From: CALBPI01 sp038531945
GTDB taxonomy: Bacteria; Pseudomonadota; Gammaproteobacteria; Steroidobacterales; Woeseiaceae
Assembly: GCA_038531945.1 (NCBI GenBank)
Contig: JBCBBH010000003.1
Location: 372,001-436,000, forward strand
Direction of reading: 5' to 3'
DNA: 64,000 nt
Positions 9,722 to 17,238 of this stretch are shown here, in pieces. The notes under the pieces are model-generated. The model worked only from the letters and a program-made list of their open reading frames with translations, was not told the DNA's origin and made no database searches. Both the position numbers and the translations under genes were made by a program. Positions within the stretch are counted from its first letter, which is position 1, and every line of letters begins with the position of its first letter.

Positions 9722-10568
9722 AGAACACGACAAAGAACTGGATGAGCCGGTATACCAAGTGAACCGCGTAGTAGCTGACCAGGAATACCGGCCCGGTCAG
9801 TGCAGCGCGCCACCAAGGTAGTTCGAATGCGACTCGGAACATCACCACGATGTACGCGGCGACAAACCCCATGAAGGCCACCCAGGCAGCAGATTCCGGC
9901 GCGAATGGGCTCAGCAAAAATCGAAAGGTGGGCAGAATCACCATTGGCGCGAATACGAAATACAGAAGCACGAACGCCATGAAGTGCAGAGCAGCCGCGA
10001 CGTGATCGATGAATCGGTAGCCCTTGTCGATGGTCAGCAATGCGGTGATCAATGCGATGAACGGCACATGCACAACGATGATGGTCTTAGAGATGTCCGC
10101 CGCTCTGAGTTCGTAGTCATTGGCGAGCGCAACCATCGCGCGGGAGCCGTTCTCCCAGGCATCAATGGCAGATGGCACTCCCAGCCGGTCGCTGACTATC
10201 GGTTCGATCCATGGGCTGTAGAACTGCAGTGTGATTTGATCGAACAGCGTGATCTGGAAGTCGGACAGGCTTGGAATCAGGAAATAGATCACGTTGGCAA
10301 ACAAGAAAAGCCCGATGGGACTCACGAATCGGCGACGCTGACCAACACGATAGGCTAGTGCCAGTCGACCGGGCAGGAATAGCAAAGAGAACAAAGAGGG
10401 CAGGACTCGACCTCGCATGTCCGTCGCTTCCGCGAAGACTTCGCGTGCGAGTGCATGCAGCCGACGATCGTCATCGGTAAGCACCTTCTGTCCACACGCG
10501 GGGCAGTAGGAAGCGCCGTTCGGCAGCGTCGCACCGCAATTCGTGCAGGTTTGAAGATCCGGCTCCAT
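9711..10568 (-). CDS. DUF3667-type membrane protein with N-terminal zinc ribbon
   Basis: 285 residues. The start has a four-Cys zinc-ribbon pattern (CTNCG then CPACG, residues 8-26). It is followed by FLPGRLALAYRVGQRRRFVSPIGLFLFANV, the typical DUF3667 core, and by four or more hydrophobic segments. It is an inner-membrane protein of unknown function. The gene stands alone, convergent with the decarboxylase and divergent from the DUF3313-like lipoprotein. Confidence 0.8.
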   Translation of the reverse strand: MEPDLQTCTNCGATLPNGASYCPACGQKVLTDDDRRLHALAREVFAEATDMRGRVLPSLFSLLFLPGRLALAYRVGQRRRFVSPIGLFLFANVIYFLIPSLSDFQITLFDQITLQFYSPWIEPIVSDRLGVPSAIDAWENGSRAMVALANDYELRAADISKTIIVVHVPFIALITALLTIDKGYRFIDHVAAALHFMAFVLLYFVFAPMVILPTFRFLLSPFAPESAAWVAFMGFVAAYIVVMFRVAFELPWWRAALTGPVFLVSYYAVHLVYRLIQFFVVFFTL

Positions 10569-10675
10569 CTTGGCAATTCTCGCGAATCCGTCGCTGCGTT
10601 ACCACAACGTGAAAGGAAATCGCTGGTGGAGCGGTCCTTTACACCGAGACAAAATCACCGCACGGGGGTGCAATC

Positions 10676-11302
10676 ATGCTGCGCGTGTTATCTGCCATAG
10701 TCGTAATAGTGACCTTGCCCGGCTGCGCCAATCAGTCGTTTACCGAAAGTGGATTCCTGGACTCCTATGAACACGAGGTTGTCGAGGGTTTCGACGATAT
10801 GGTGGCGACCGTTGACCATGAATCTCTGGCGCGCTACCAGCGTGTTGTCATCGCGGAACCCGAATGGCGTTTGGCGGAGGACGTCGAGATCGATCAAGAG
10901 AAGCAGGTGGAGCTCTCCCGGCATTTACGCGAGTCCTTGATTCGTGAGATCAGTCAGTGCATGACCGTCACGGAGATTGTGGCGCCAGGCGTTTTGACGC
11001 TGAAAACAGCAGTGACCGATATCGACGGCGTTAGCCGCGGGCTCAATTTATTCACGAGTATTGTGTTTTTTGGACCGGTCGATAACGGTGGCGCGAGCGT
11101 GGAGTTCACGCTGGAGGACACCGATGCGGAGACGCAGCTCGCTTCGGGCGTCGGCTTTGAAGCTGGCGGTATCAAGGAAGTGACGAAGAGCTTCTCACAG
11201 TACGGCCACGCCAAGTTCGCCTTCGACGAGATTGCCAAGGGAATCAAAGCATCTCTTGAGACCGTAGAGGCTGCAGAACCTGTCGCTGCGCGTCTGCGTT
11301 AG
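10676..11302 (+). CDS. DUF3313-like lipoprotein
   Basis: 208 residues with a short signal sequence and lipobox (VTLPGCAN; lipidated Cys near residue 18). The body YQRVVIAEPEWRLAEDVEID and the C-terminal segment lacking further membrane spans resemble DUF3313 lipoproteins. It is probably anchored to the outer membrane and faces the periplasm. Function is unknown. A GGGGG stretch precedes the ATG. The stop overlaps the end of the convergent response regulator by 4 bp. Confidence 0.75.
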   Translation: MLRVLSAIVVIVTLPGCANQSFTESGFLDSYEHEVVEGFDDMVATVDHESLARYQRVVIAEPEWRLAEDVEIDQEKQVELSRHLRESLIREISQCMTVTEIVAPGVLTLKTAVTDIDGVSRGLNLFTSIVFFGPVDNGGASVEFTLEDTDAETQLASGVGFEAGGIKEVTKSFSQYGHAKFAFDEIAKGIKASLETVEAAEPVAARLR

Positions 11303-11901
11303 AGCCAGCCAAGCTCTCTGGCGCTGCGGAACGCCTCGATGCGATTGGCGGCATTGAGTTTGTGCATTGCATCGGTCAGATAGTTTCGAACCGTGCCAAC
11401 GGATAGCGACAACTCCGACGCAATCTGTTTGTTCGTCAGTCCTGCCTCGGCAAGGCGCAAGACTTGTCGTTCGCGGTCTGACAGCGGGTCCGGTGCGGTC
11501 CAGGCAAGTTCTGCGAGATCGGTTGCGACGTGCCGCTCACCGCGTGCGACAACGCGGACTGCATTGGCTAACTCATGGCTGGATGTGTCTTTGAGGATGT
11601 AGCCGAGAACGCCAGCCTGCAGTGCACGCTGCAAGTATCCAGGGCGCGAGAACGTCGTGACGATCAAAACACGCGTCGATAGTTTGTGCGTTCGGATCGA
11701 TTGCGCAAGATCGATACCCGTGCGTCCCGGCATTTCAATGTCGGTCACCAGTACATCGGGCTCTTGCTCGCTCACCAGCTGCCAGGCCGCATCGCCATCA
11801 CTGACATCGTCAATGATCTCGATATCGTCTTCAAGCGACAGTAGTGTTGCCAGCGCCCCTCGCAACATTGATTGATCCTCAGCGAGGACGATTCGAATCA
11901 T
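11299..11901 (-). CDS. NarL/DesR-family response regulator
   Basis: 200 residues. The receiver domain has the acidic pocket (AEDQ, residues 7-10), phospho-acceptor Asp54 in LVTDIEMPGR and the conserved Lys in GYILKDTS. The C-terminal LuxR-type HTH has LSDRERQVLRLAEAGLTNKQIASELSLS followed by VRNYLTDAMHKL. The ATG overlaps the kinase stop by 4 bp, so the two are coupled. It is the last gene of an exporter/kinase run and likely regulates it through the inverted repeats upstream of the ABC ATPase gene. Confidence 0.92.
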   Translation of the reverse strand: MIRIVLAEDQSMLRGALATLLSLEDDIEIIDDVSDGDAAWQLVSEQEPDVLVTDIEMPGRTGIDLAQSIRTHKLSTRVLIVTTFSRPGYLQRALQAGVLGYILKDTSSHELANAVRVVARGERHVATDLAELAWTAPDPLSDRERQVLRLAEAGLTNKQIASELSLSVGTVRNYLTDAMHKLNAANRIEAFRSARELGWL

Positions 11902-12998
11902 GCGTTGGCACTGCTGTGGTCAAAGGGCAATGAGATGTGTACTTCCGTTCCGGCACGCATCCGAACCGCGGTCTTCCCGCCCAGTGCTGCGACGCGCTTT
12001 CGCAATCCTTTGAGCCCATTGCCTTCCTCGACATCATCAATGGCACCTGCACCGTTGTCGCGTACAACGACATTCAGTGTTTCGCCGTCATAGCGAAAAT
12101 CGATTTTCGCTTCGCTGGCGTTGGCATGGCGCACGATGTTGGTTGTGGCCTCGCGGATCGTCAGTCCCAAAGCCTTGCTGACGGTCGGGTCGAGCGTTGG
12201 GATGTTGTCGCTGACCGTGAGCATCACGCCGGCAGCATCCAGTGCCTGTCGCGCTCGATCCAGTTCCTGCTCAACGGTGGTGGCGGTCATGTCGTAAACC
12301 GCCGCGCGAATCTCCTGCAGTGCGTTGCGCGCGGCCTCAGCGACTTCTGCCGTCTCCTGTTTCGCGCGCGCAGGATCTTTTGCGATGAGTCGGTGTGCGA
12401 CCTCGGATTTCAAAGCAACGGTGGTTAGTGTTTGCCCCAACAAATCGTGCAGGTCGTGGGCAATGCGCTCGCGTTCGGCGAGTGCCGCGCGTTGCTGCTC
12501 CAGGACCCACGATCGGCGCATTGCGCGGCCCCGTTCGAGCCCTGCGGCACCTGCGCTGCAAGACAGTCCGGTCACAATCCCGAGGAACATCGAGAATAGC
12601 CAGCCAAACGTATTGATTTGCGCGAAGTAGCCCCAGACGCCGTAAGTCGCGGTCAACACGCCAAGCAGTACGAACGTGCGGGATGCCGGTCGTTGGTAAC
12701 CCGCTTGCACACAGGCGTAGACGTGAAAGATCCCTTGCGAACCGCTGAACGGAGACAGCGCAAACGCAATCAGTTCAAGTGCTGCAATGTGCCAGATAAA
12801 GCGCGACTCATGTCGTTCGAACGCCGAGAAATAGATCGGCAGGAATACTGCTCCGGCGAGCAAAATTGCGAGCACATCGTTCCGCGTTGGTGGGGCCCAG
12901 AACCACTCGACAAAATAAAAACAGAAATAGATCAGGTTGAACGCTTTCCACAACGCACGTCCTCTGCCATCTGCTGCAATGTCTATCGGCTCTGCCAT
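11898..12998 (-). CDS. DesK-family sensor histidine kinase
   Basis: 366 residues. The N-terminal half has five or six membrane helices (about 20-155). The HisKA_3 dimerisation segment ERERIAHDLHDLLGQTLTTV has the likely phospho-His at 184. The ATP-binding HATPase_c motifs are NIVRHANASEAKI, DNGAGAIDDVEEGNGLKGLRKR and the final GTEVHISLPF. The architecture matches membrane-thickness or cell-envelope sensing kinases that lack a large periplasmic domain. Partner of the adjacent response regulator. Confidence 0.92.
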   Translation of the reverse strand: MAEPIDIAADGRGRALWKAFNLIYFCFYFVEWFWAPPTRNDVLAILLAGAVFLPIYFSAFERHESRFIWHIAALELIAFALSPFSGSQGIFHVYACVQAGYQRPASRTFVLLGVLTATYGVWGYFAQINTFGWLFSMFLGIVTGLSCSAGAAGLERGRAMRRSWVLEQQRAALAERERIAHDLHDLLGQTLTTVALKSEVAHRLIAKDPARAKQETAEVAEAARNALQEIRAAVYDMTATTVEQELDRARQALDAAGVMLTVSDNIPTLDPTVSKALGLTIREATTNIVRHANASEAKIDFRYDGETLNVVVRDNGAGAIDDVEEGNGLKGLRKRVAALGGKTAVRMRAGTEVHISLPFDHSSANA

Positions 12999-13003
12999 AC
13001 CCG

Positions 13004-13720
13004 CTATTGCACCAGTTTTACGTTATCGATAGCAAATGTGAATTCGCCGACTCCGACAGGGGTGACGATCGCGAATCCCATGAACTGGTCAGGATTAAAC
13101 GCGCTTGCGTCAGAGAGCATGAGGTCCACCGATTGCCAATCCTGGGTCACGTCGAATTCAATGGTTGGGGGCGCGCCAAACGCATCAGTCGTGAACAGCA
13201 TAAATCGATAGCGTGCCGGCGTACCACGGACTGAGAAGGAGATTTGTTGGTAGTTGCTGATGTCTGCTGGAGCGAGGCTGCTGGCATCGAGATAGAATCC
13301 CGACCAGGGGTATGGAAAACCGGCTGCATTTGTCGCGACCACCTCCCAAGCGGTCTCCGAGCCGTCCGCACCGGGCGAGATATACCGAGCAGTCGCTTCG
13401 GAGTTTCCGCCCATCATCGAGTCAGTGGTCGTGGTCCAAAGTAGTCCGTCAATGCTGGGCGTGTCGGGCTCGAAATCGGCGAGCGCTGCGGGTATAGACG
13501 TCGTTTCGATTGCAGTCTCCATGGAAGTTTCGCTAGCGCTTTGATTAGTGAGATCCCCGGATTCGTCAGGGGTCGTGCGCTCTACCGTGGCCGATTCGGT
13601 GCCCGTTGAGGACTTACTTGACGCGGCTGCTGACGCGTCGGGCGTCGGTAAGCTCGCGATCAAAATACAAAGTGCGACGACAACAATGATGATCGTGCGA
13701 TAGAAAACTCGATTCAGCAT
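13004..13720 (-). CDS. CIA30-domain secreted or anchored protein
   Basis: 238 residues. A hydrophobic N-terminal segment (9-30) acts as signal peptide or anchor. A Ser/Thr-rich low-complexity linker (about 30-80) follows, then a beta-sandwich beginning LADFEPDTPSIDG and ending EFTFAIDNVKLVQ, as in the CIA30 (NDUFAF1-like) carbohydrate-binding-like fold. The start is separated by 18 bp from the permease stop and the stop by only 5 bp from the kinase start, so it is part of the exporter/kinase operon. That context suggests an extracytoplasmic ligand-binding role, which is inference. Confidence 0.75.
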   Translation of the reverse strand: MLNRVFYRTIIIVVVALCILIASLPTPDASAAASSKSSTGTESATVERTTPDESGDLTNQSASETSMETAIETTSIPAALADFEPDTPSIDGLLWTTTTDSMMGGNSEATARYISPGADGSETAWEVVATNAAGFPYPWSGFYLDASSLAPADISNYQQISFSVRGTPARYRFMLFTTDAFGAPPTIEFDVTQDWQSVDLMLSDASAFNPDQFMGFAIVTPVGVGEFTFAIDNVKLVQ

Positions 13721-13738
13721 GACACTTCTCCTCGTCGA

Positions 13739-14479
13739 TTAACGTTTGCGTGACCAACAAAACACCGCGAGTCCCCCGAGCACGACGGTCATGCCGGTGA
13801 TCACCGCGAGATGCTTCAGTGGCTCACGATCCCCTTCGGCGCCAGCCGCCCACAGGCCAAGCTCGGCAAGGTGAAACGACGGGAGCCAAACCGCCACCGC
13901 TTTCATCACCGCGGGGAACAGTGATATCGGAAACCACAACCCTCCGAGGACGGCGAGTCCAAGGAATACGATGTTGCAAACGGCAATTGCGCCGCCGCTC
14001 CCGAAAGAGAAACCAATCGACAATCCTATGAACGAAAACGGCGCGACCGCCAACAAGTGACAGCCAAACAGAGTGATCCACTGGGTCCGTTCCATGCTGA
14101 CCCCGCCTGCAAAGCCCGCGAGTGCATAGACCGGCAGCAGCGCCACTGCTGAGAACAGCAGGGTCGTCAGCAGCTTCGAAAGGATGTAGTTCATACCCGA
14201 AGTCGGCGCGACCTGAGTGAGCATCAACCAGCCTTTCTCTCGTTCGCTCGACACGTTAGCGCCAAACCCGAACAACGCCGGCCCCATCACCGCGAACACG
14301 CCGTAGGTGGCCAACAAGTACTGGGCAACCTCGGGACCACCCCGAGTGATCGCGATTCCGAATAGGGCATAGAATGCGCTTGGCAGCGCGAGTGTTGGAA
14401 TAAAGAACTCGGGAGCGCGCAGGGACTGCAGCAGCTCCGCGCCGGTGTCCGTGCTCAGTGTTTGCCAGGCGGAACTCAT
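13739..14479 (-). CDS. ABC-2 type transporter permease
   Basis: 246 residues with six hydrophobic segments. The sequence NVSSEREKGWLMLTQVAPTSGMNYILSKLLT is the cytoplasmic loop typical of ABC-2 permeases. The start overlaps the stop of the ATPase gene by 4 bp, so it pairs with that subunit to form an exporter. Substrate is unknown; homologous exporters governed by DesK/DesR-like systems export peptides or toxic amphiphiles or respond to membrane state. Confidence 0.88.
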   Translation of the reverse strand: MSSAWQTLSTDTGAELLQSLRAPEFFIPTLALPSAFYALFGIAITRGGPEVAQYLLATYGVFAVMGPALFGFGANVSSEREKGWLMLTQVAPTSGMNYILSKLLTTLLFSAVALLPVYALAGFAGGVSMERTQWITLFGCHLLAVAPFSFIGLSIGFSFGSGGAIAVCNIVFLGLAVLGGLWFPISLFPAVMKAVAVWLPSFHLAELGLWAAGAEGDREPLKHLAVITGMTVVLGGLAVFCWSRKR

Positions 14480-15378
14480 GATGATGACTCCTTGTCGCCG
14501 GTTTGGGTCAGTGCAGCCACCGCCTCGCTCAGCGATGGTTTGGTGACTGTCAGGTCGTCAACGCCTGGGTCTGCTGCCAGCAAAGCCGCAAGACAGGTCG
14601 GTGCATGATCGGTCAAAATTCGCACAAGACGTCCACCGCGCTGGATCGAGCGCACAGCGGGTAATGCTTGAATCGCGGCGTCATCGAGTGATGTCTCGCA
14701 GCTGATTAGCGATCCTCCCACTTGCGCGCGAATTCGATCGGCGGCGTCGTCGGCCACAATCTGTCCCGCGTGAATCAGGACGATCCGATCCGCCAAAGCG
14801 TCAGCTTCTTCCAGGTAATGGGTCGTCAGAATGACGGTGGTGCCGGTTGCGACCAGCGCGCGGACACTGTTCCAAACCGCCTCTCGCGCTTCCCGATCCA
14901 GTCCGGTCGTGGGCTCGTCGAGGAACAACACGTCCGGTTGTCCGATCAACGCGACCGCAAATTGAATTCTGCGTTTTTGGCCACCCGACATGGCTTTGTA
15001 TTTTTTGTCGACAAAGTCGCCAAGGTCGGCGCTTTCAATCAGTCCGTCGATTGCCAGGGGTTGGTCGTAGTAACTGGCGAATCGTGCCAGATGCTCTCTG
15101 CCGGTCAGCAGATCCGGAAGATCGGTGTCCTGCAACATTACACCGAGACGCTGGCGGGCGGCGCGACTCCCCGCAGTGTGTCCGAGAACCACCAACTCGC
15201 CCCGATCAACTGGAGTCAGGCCTAAAACCGAGTGGATAAACGTGGTTTTGCCGGCGCCATTCTGACCCAGCATGGCGCAGACCTGACCACGCTCGATGTC
15301 GATATCAATGCCGTCGAGCGCCCGCGTCAATCCGTAGTGTTTGTGGATTCCGCGTGCTTGGATCGCCGCTGCTGCCAC
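14476..15378 (-). CDS. ABC transporter ATP-binding protein
   Basis: 300 residues from a GTG at 15378, preferred because GGAGAAGGA lies immediately upstream; the longer frame to 15447 has no such site. Walker A is GQNGAGKTT, the signature motif is MSGGQKRR, Walker B is VLFLDEPTTGLD, and the switch His is in ILTTHYLEEAD. The C-terminal part (about 215-300) is the extension seen in CcmA/NatA-type exporters. First gene of a five-gene run: ATPase, permease, CIA30 protein, kinase, regulator. Confidence 0.93.
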   Translation of the reverse strand: MAAAAIQARGIHKHYGLTRALDGIDIDIERGQVCAMLGQNGAGKTTFIHSVLGLTPVDRGELVVLGHTAGSRAARQRLGVMLQDTDLPDLLTGREHLARFASYYDQPLAIDGLIESADLGDFVDKKYKAMSGGQKRRIQFAVALIGQPDVLFLDEPTTGLDREAREAVWNSVRALVATGTTVILTTHYLEEADALADRIVLIHAGQIVADDAADRIRAQVGGSLISCETSLDDAAIQALPAVRSIQRGGRLVRILTDHAPTCLAALLAADPGVDDLTVTKPSLSEAVAALTQTGDKESSS

Positions 15379-15433
15379 TGTCCTTCTCCAAAGTAACCGT
15401 TCTTGAACCCTACTTTGGGCAAACAGGCCGGAA

Positions 15434-15476
15434 TTGCCTATTGGCAAACGACCTGAAGCGACTATGACATTTGTCA
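15434..15476. promoter_or_regulatory. Two inverted repeats upstream of the ABC/kinase operon
   Basis: TGACATTTGTCA (15465-15476; 5-bp arms, 2-bp gap) and TTGCCTATTGGCAA (15434-15447; 5-bp arms, 4-bp gap) lie 56-98 bp upstream of the ATPase start, in the only sizeable gap before this operon. LuxR-type response regulators bind this kind of element, so the operon's own regulator is the obvious candidate. Confidence 0.45.
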
Positions 15477-15482
15477 GATGAG

Positions 15483-16298
15483 CTATTCGGCGAGCGCCAT
15501 GACCCTGTGATACAGATGATCCGTCAAAGCGTGTCGTGAGGAGAGGTGTGCCAGCATCTCATAAGTCATCGGCTGGCCCATCGTCACCCGGATTTTCTTA
15601 CCCAGTTTATTGCGCACCTCATGGATCAGCAGCGCCATGCGGAATGTCTCGGACACGTTCGACGCGATGTGGAACTTTCGGGAGTTCTGACCATGGAAGT
15701 AGATCGGCAGCACAGTCGCCTCGTGTTGTTGGATCAGTTTCGCGACGAAGGTGTTCCACGGCAATTCCTGCACCCGACCAAAACCGAAACGGCTGCGGGC
15801 TGTGGAGATACCGCCCGCCGGAAAGATCAACACGGGCACATCCTGGCGCAAGGCAGTGTGTGCAGCGCGTCTCGATTCGACATTCGTTCTGGCAGCTTCC
15901 CGACTGCCTGAGAAGTCGATGGGCAGGAAGTAGGGATCAAGATCCTGGTCGCGACACAGCAGGGAGTTGATCAAGACTTTAAAGTCACCGCGCAGACGCA
16001 TCGCGAGGTCGCATAAAACGAGTCCGTCGATCACACCGAATGGATGATTGGCAATGATGACGAGGGGGCCGCGTCGCGGTAGCGAGTCGAATCCGACGCC
16101 TTGCCAGTCGATCTGCACATCGCCGTGGCGCAACGCTTCGCCAAAGAATCTGAGCGGAGAAAAATCGCGCTTGAGGTCGTGGTAGATGCGCTCGACACGA
16201 TGTCGGCCCATGCTCGCCTCAATCGCGTTGATGAAGGTCCGCTTGATCCAAGGGTCTTCACGGCCCGCGTAGGATATCCGCGGCGAGAGCTCAGCCAT
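15483..16298 (-). CDS. PlsC-like lysophospholipid acyltransferase
   Basis: 271 residues. The acyltransferase signature is IIANHPFGVIDGL (a variant of the NHxxxxD motif), and the second block is VLIFPAGGISTA. The family transfers acyl groups to lysophospholipids, glycerol phosphate or lyso-ornithine lipid at the inner membrane. The variant NHPFGxxDG is common in proteins annotated as hemolysin-like acyltransferases. Its start overlaps the upstream HAD gene by 8 bp, so they form a two-gene unit, with the ABC/kinase operon 104 bp downstream. Confidence 0.85.
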   Translation of the reverse strand: MAELSPRISYAGREDPWIKRTFINAIEASMGRHRVERIYHDLKRDFSPLRFFGEALRHGDVQIDWQGVGFDSLPRRGPLVIIANHPFGVIDGLVLCDLAMRLRGDFKVLINSLLCRDQDLDPYFLPIDFSGSREAARTNVESRRAAHTALRQDVPVLIFPAGGISTARSRFGFGRVQELPWNTFVAKLIQQHEATVLPIYFHGQNSRKFHIASNVSETFRMALLIHEVRNKLGKKIRVTMGQPMTYEMLAHLSSRHALTDHLYHRVMALAE

Positions 16299-17118
16299 CT
16301 AACGAGAATCGTTTGCGCAGGAAACGTGCGATGCCGTCTTCATCGTGGTGCCCGATGACCTCGTCGGCTTGTGCCTTGATGGCGCTTTTCGCGTTTGCCG
16401 GCGCGTAGGACTCGTCGGCGGCTGCGAACATACTGAGGTCATTGTCGCTGTCACCGAAGCAAACCACCTGGTCAATGCCCAGGAGCGACTTGAGTGTTTC
16501 TACCGCTGCACCCTTGCTCGCTTCGCTATGGTGCACGTCCAGCCAACACAAATTGTCGTCTTCGATCGCAATCCCGGAATAGGCGACGAGATGGGGTGCG
16601 TTGCGTACCTGACCCGTGATTTGGCCAATGGCATCGCCGGGTCCGATCGCGCTGATGTTGGAAATTCGGGCGTCGCTAGGCAGCGTCTCAATGGGGTTAG
16701 CCTTCAACCCGCGTGGGCCCGTGTACATGTTGATGACGAAGGTTTCGGCCTTCGTGCGGGGCGGTGCGTGGTAGACCGCGTGGTCGTTCTGCCCTTCGAC
16801 GGTGAATACGAACGGCGTGACCTCATTCTGGTAACACGCGCTCAGCACTTGTGCGACTTCGGCCGATGTCAGCGTGGTGCAGTGGGAGAAGCGGTCATCG
16901 TCCGGATGCCAAATCACCACGCCGTTCTTGAAGGCGTGCGGCAGCTCAAACGAATGCCCTTCCAATACAGAGCGCGAGGCGTGCAGGGTTCTACCGGTCG
17001 CTACGGTGTAGGCGATGCCGCGCTTTCGCAGTAGCGCCAGCGTTTCCTCGGTGTACGGGCTGATAGAGGACTTGCTATCGAGCAAGGTCCCGTCGAGATC
17101 AAAGACTACAAGTTCCAT
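16291..17118 (-). CDS. Cof-type HAD-superfamily hydrolase
   Basis: 275 residues. Motif I is VVFDLDGTLLDSK with the two catalytic Asp residues at 7 and 9. Motif II is TGRTL. Motif IV is CFGDSDNDLSMFAAADESYAPANA, the Cof-family GDxxND block. A large type IIB cap lies between about 85 and 190. These enzymes dephosphorylate sugar phosphates, FMN or other small phosphoesters; substrate unassigned. It is followed by the acyltransferase with an 8-bp overlap. Confidence 0.9.
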   Translation of the reverse strand: MELVVFDLDGTLLDSKSSISPYTEETLALLRKRGIAYTVATGRTLHASRSVLEGHSFELPHAFKNGVVIWHPDDDRFSHCTTLTSAEVAQVLSACYQNEVTPFVFTVEGQNDHAVYHAPPRTKAETFVINMYTGPRGLKANPIETLPSDARISNISAIGPGDAIGQITGQVRNAPHLVAYSGIAIEDDNLCWLDVHHSEASKGAAVETLKSLLGIDQVVCFGDSDNDLSMFAAADESYAPANAKSAIKAQADEVIGHHDEDGIARFLRKRFSLDG

Positions 17119-17199
17119 TCGGCCATTGTACGAGATTGATGTGACGGTCGTGCGACTGACGTTGTCTTGTCAACCAAATACAGAGTCCTGCGTTGAGAG

Positions 17200-17218
17200 G
17201 GGTGCGCGCACCCTTTTT
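17200..17218 (+). terminator. Hairpin plus T-run in the leader of the DUF4382 gene
   Basis: GGGTGCGCGCACCC folds into a GC-rich stem and is followed by TTTTT. It lies only about 20 bp before the start codon. The preceding gene is on the opposite strand, so there is no upstream + strand gene for it to end. It may act as an attenuator in the 5' leader. The stem is short (5-6 bp with a small loop), so function is uncertain. Confidence 0.4.
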
Positions 17219-17238
17219 CTTATTGTTGGGAGCTTGAA

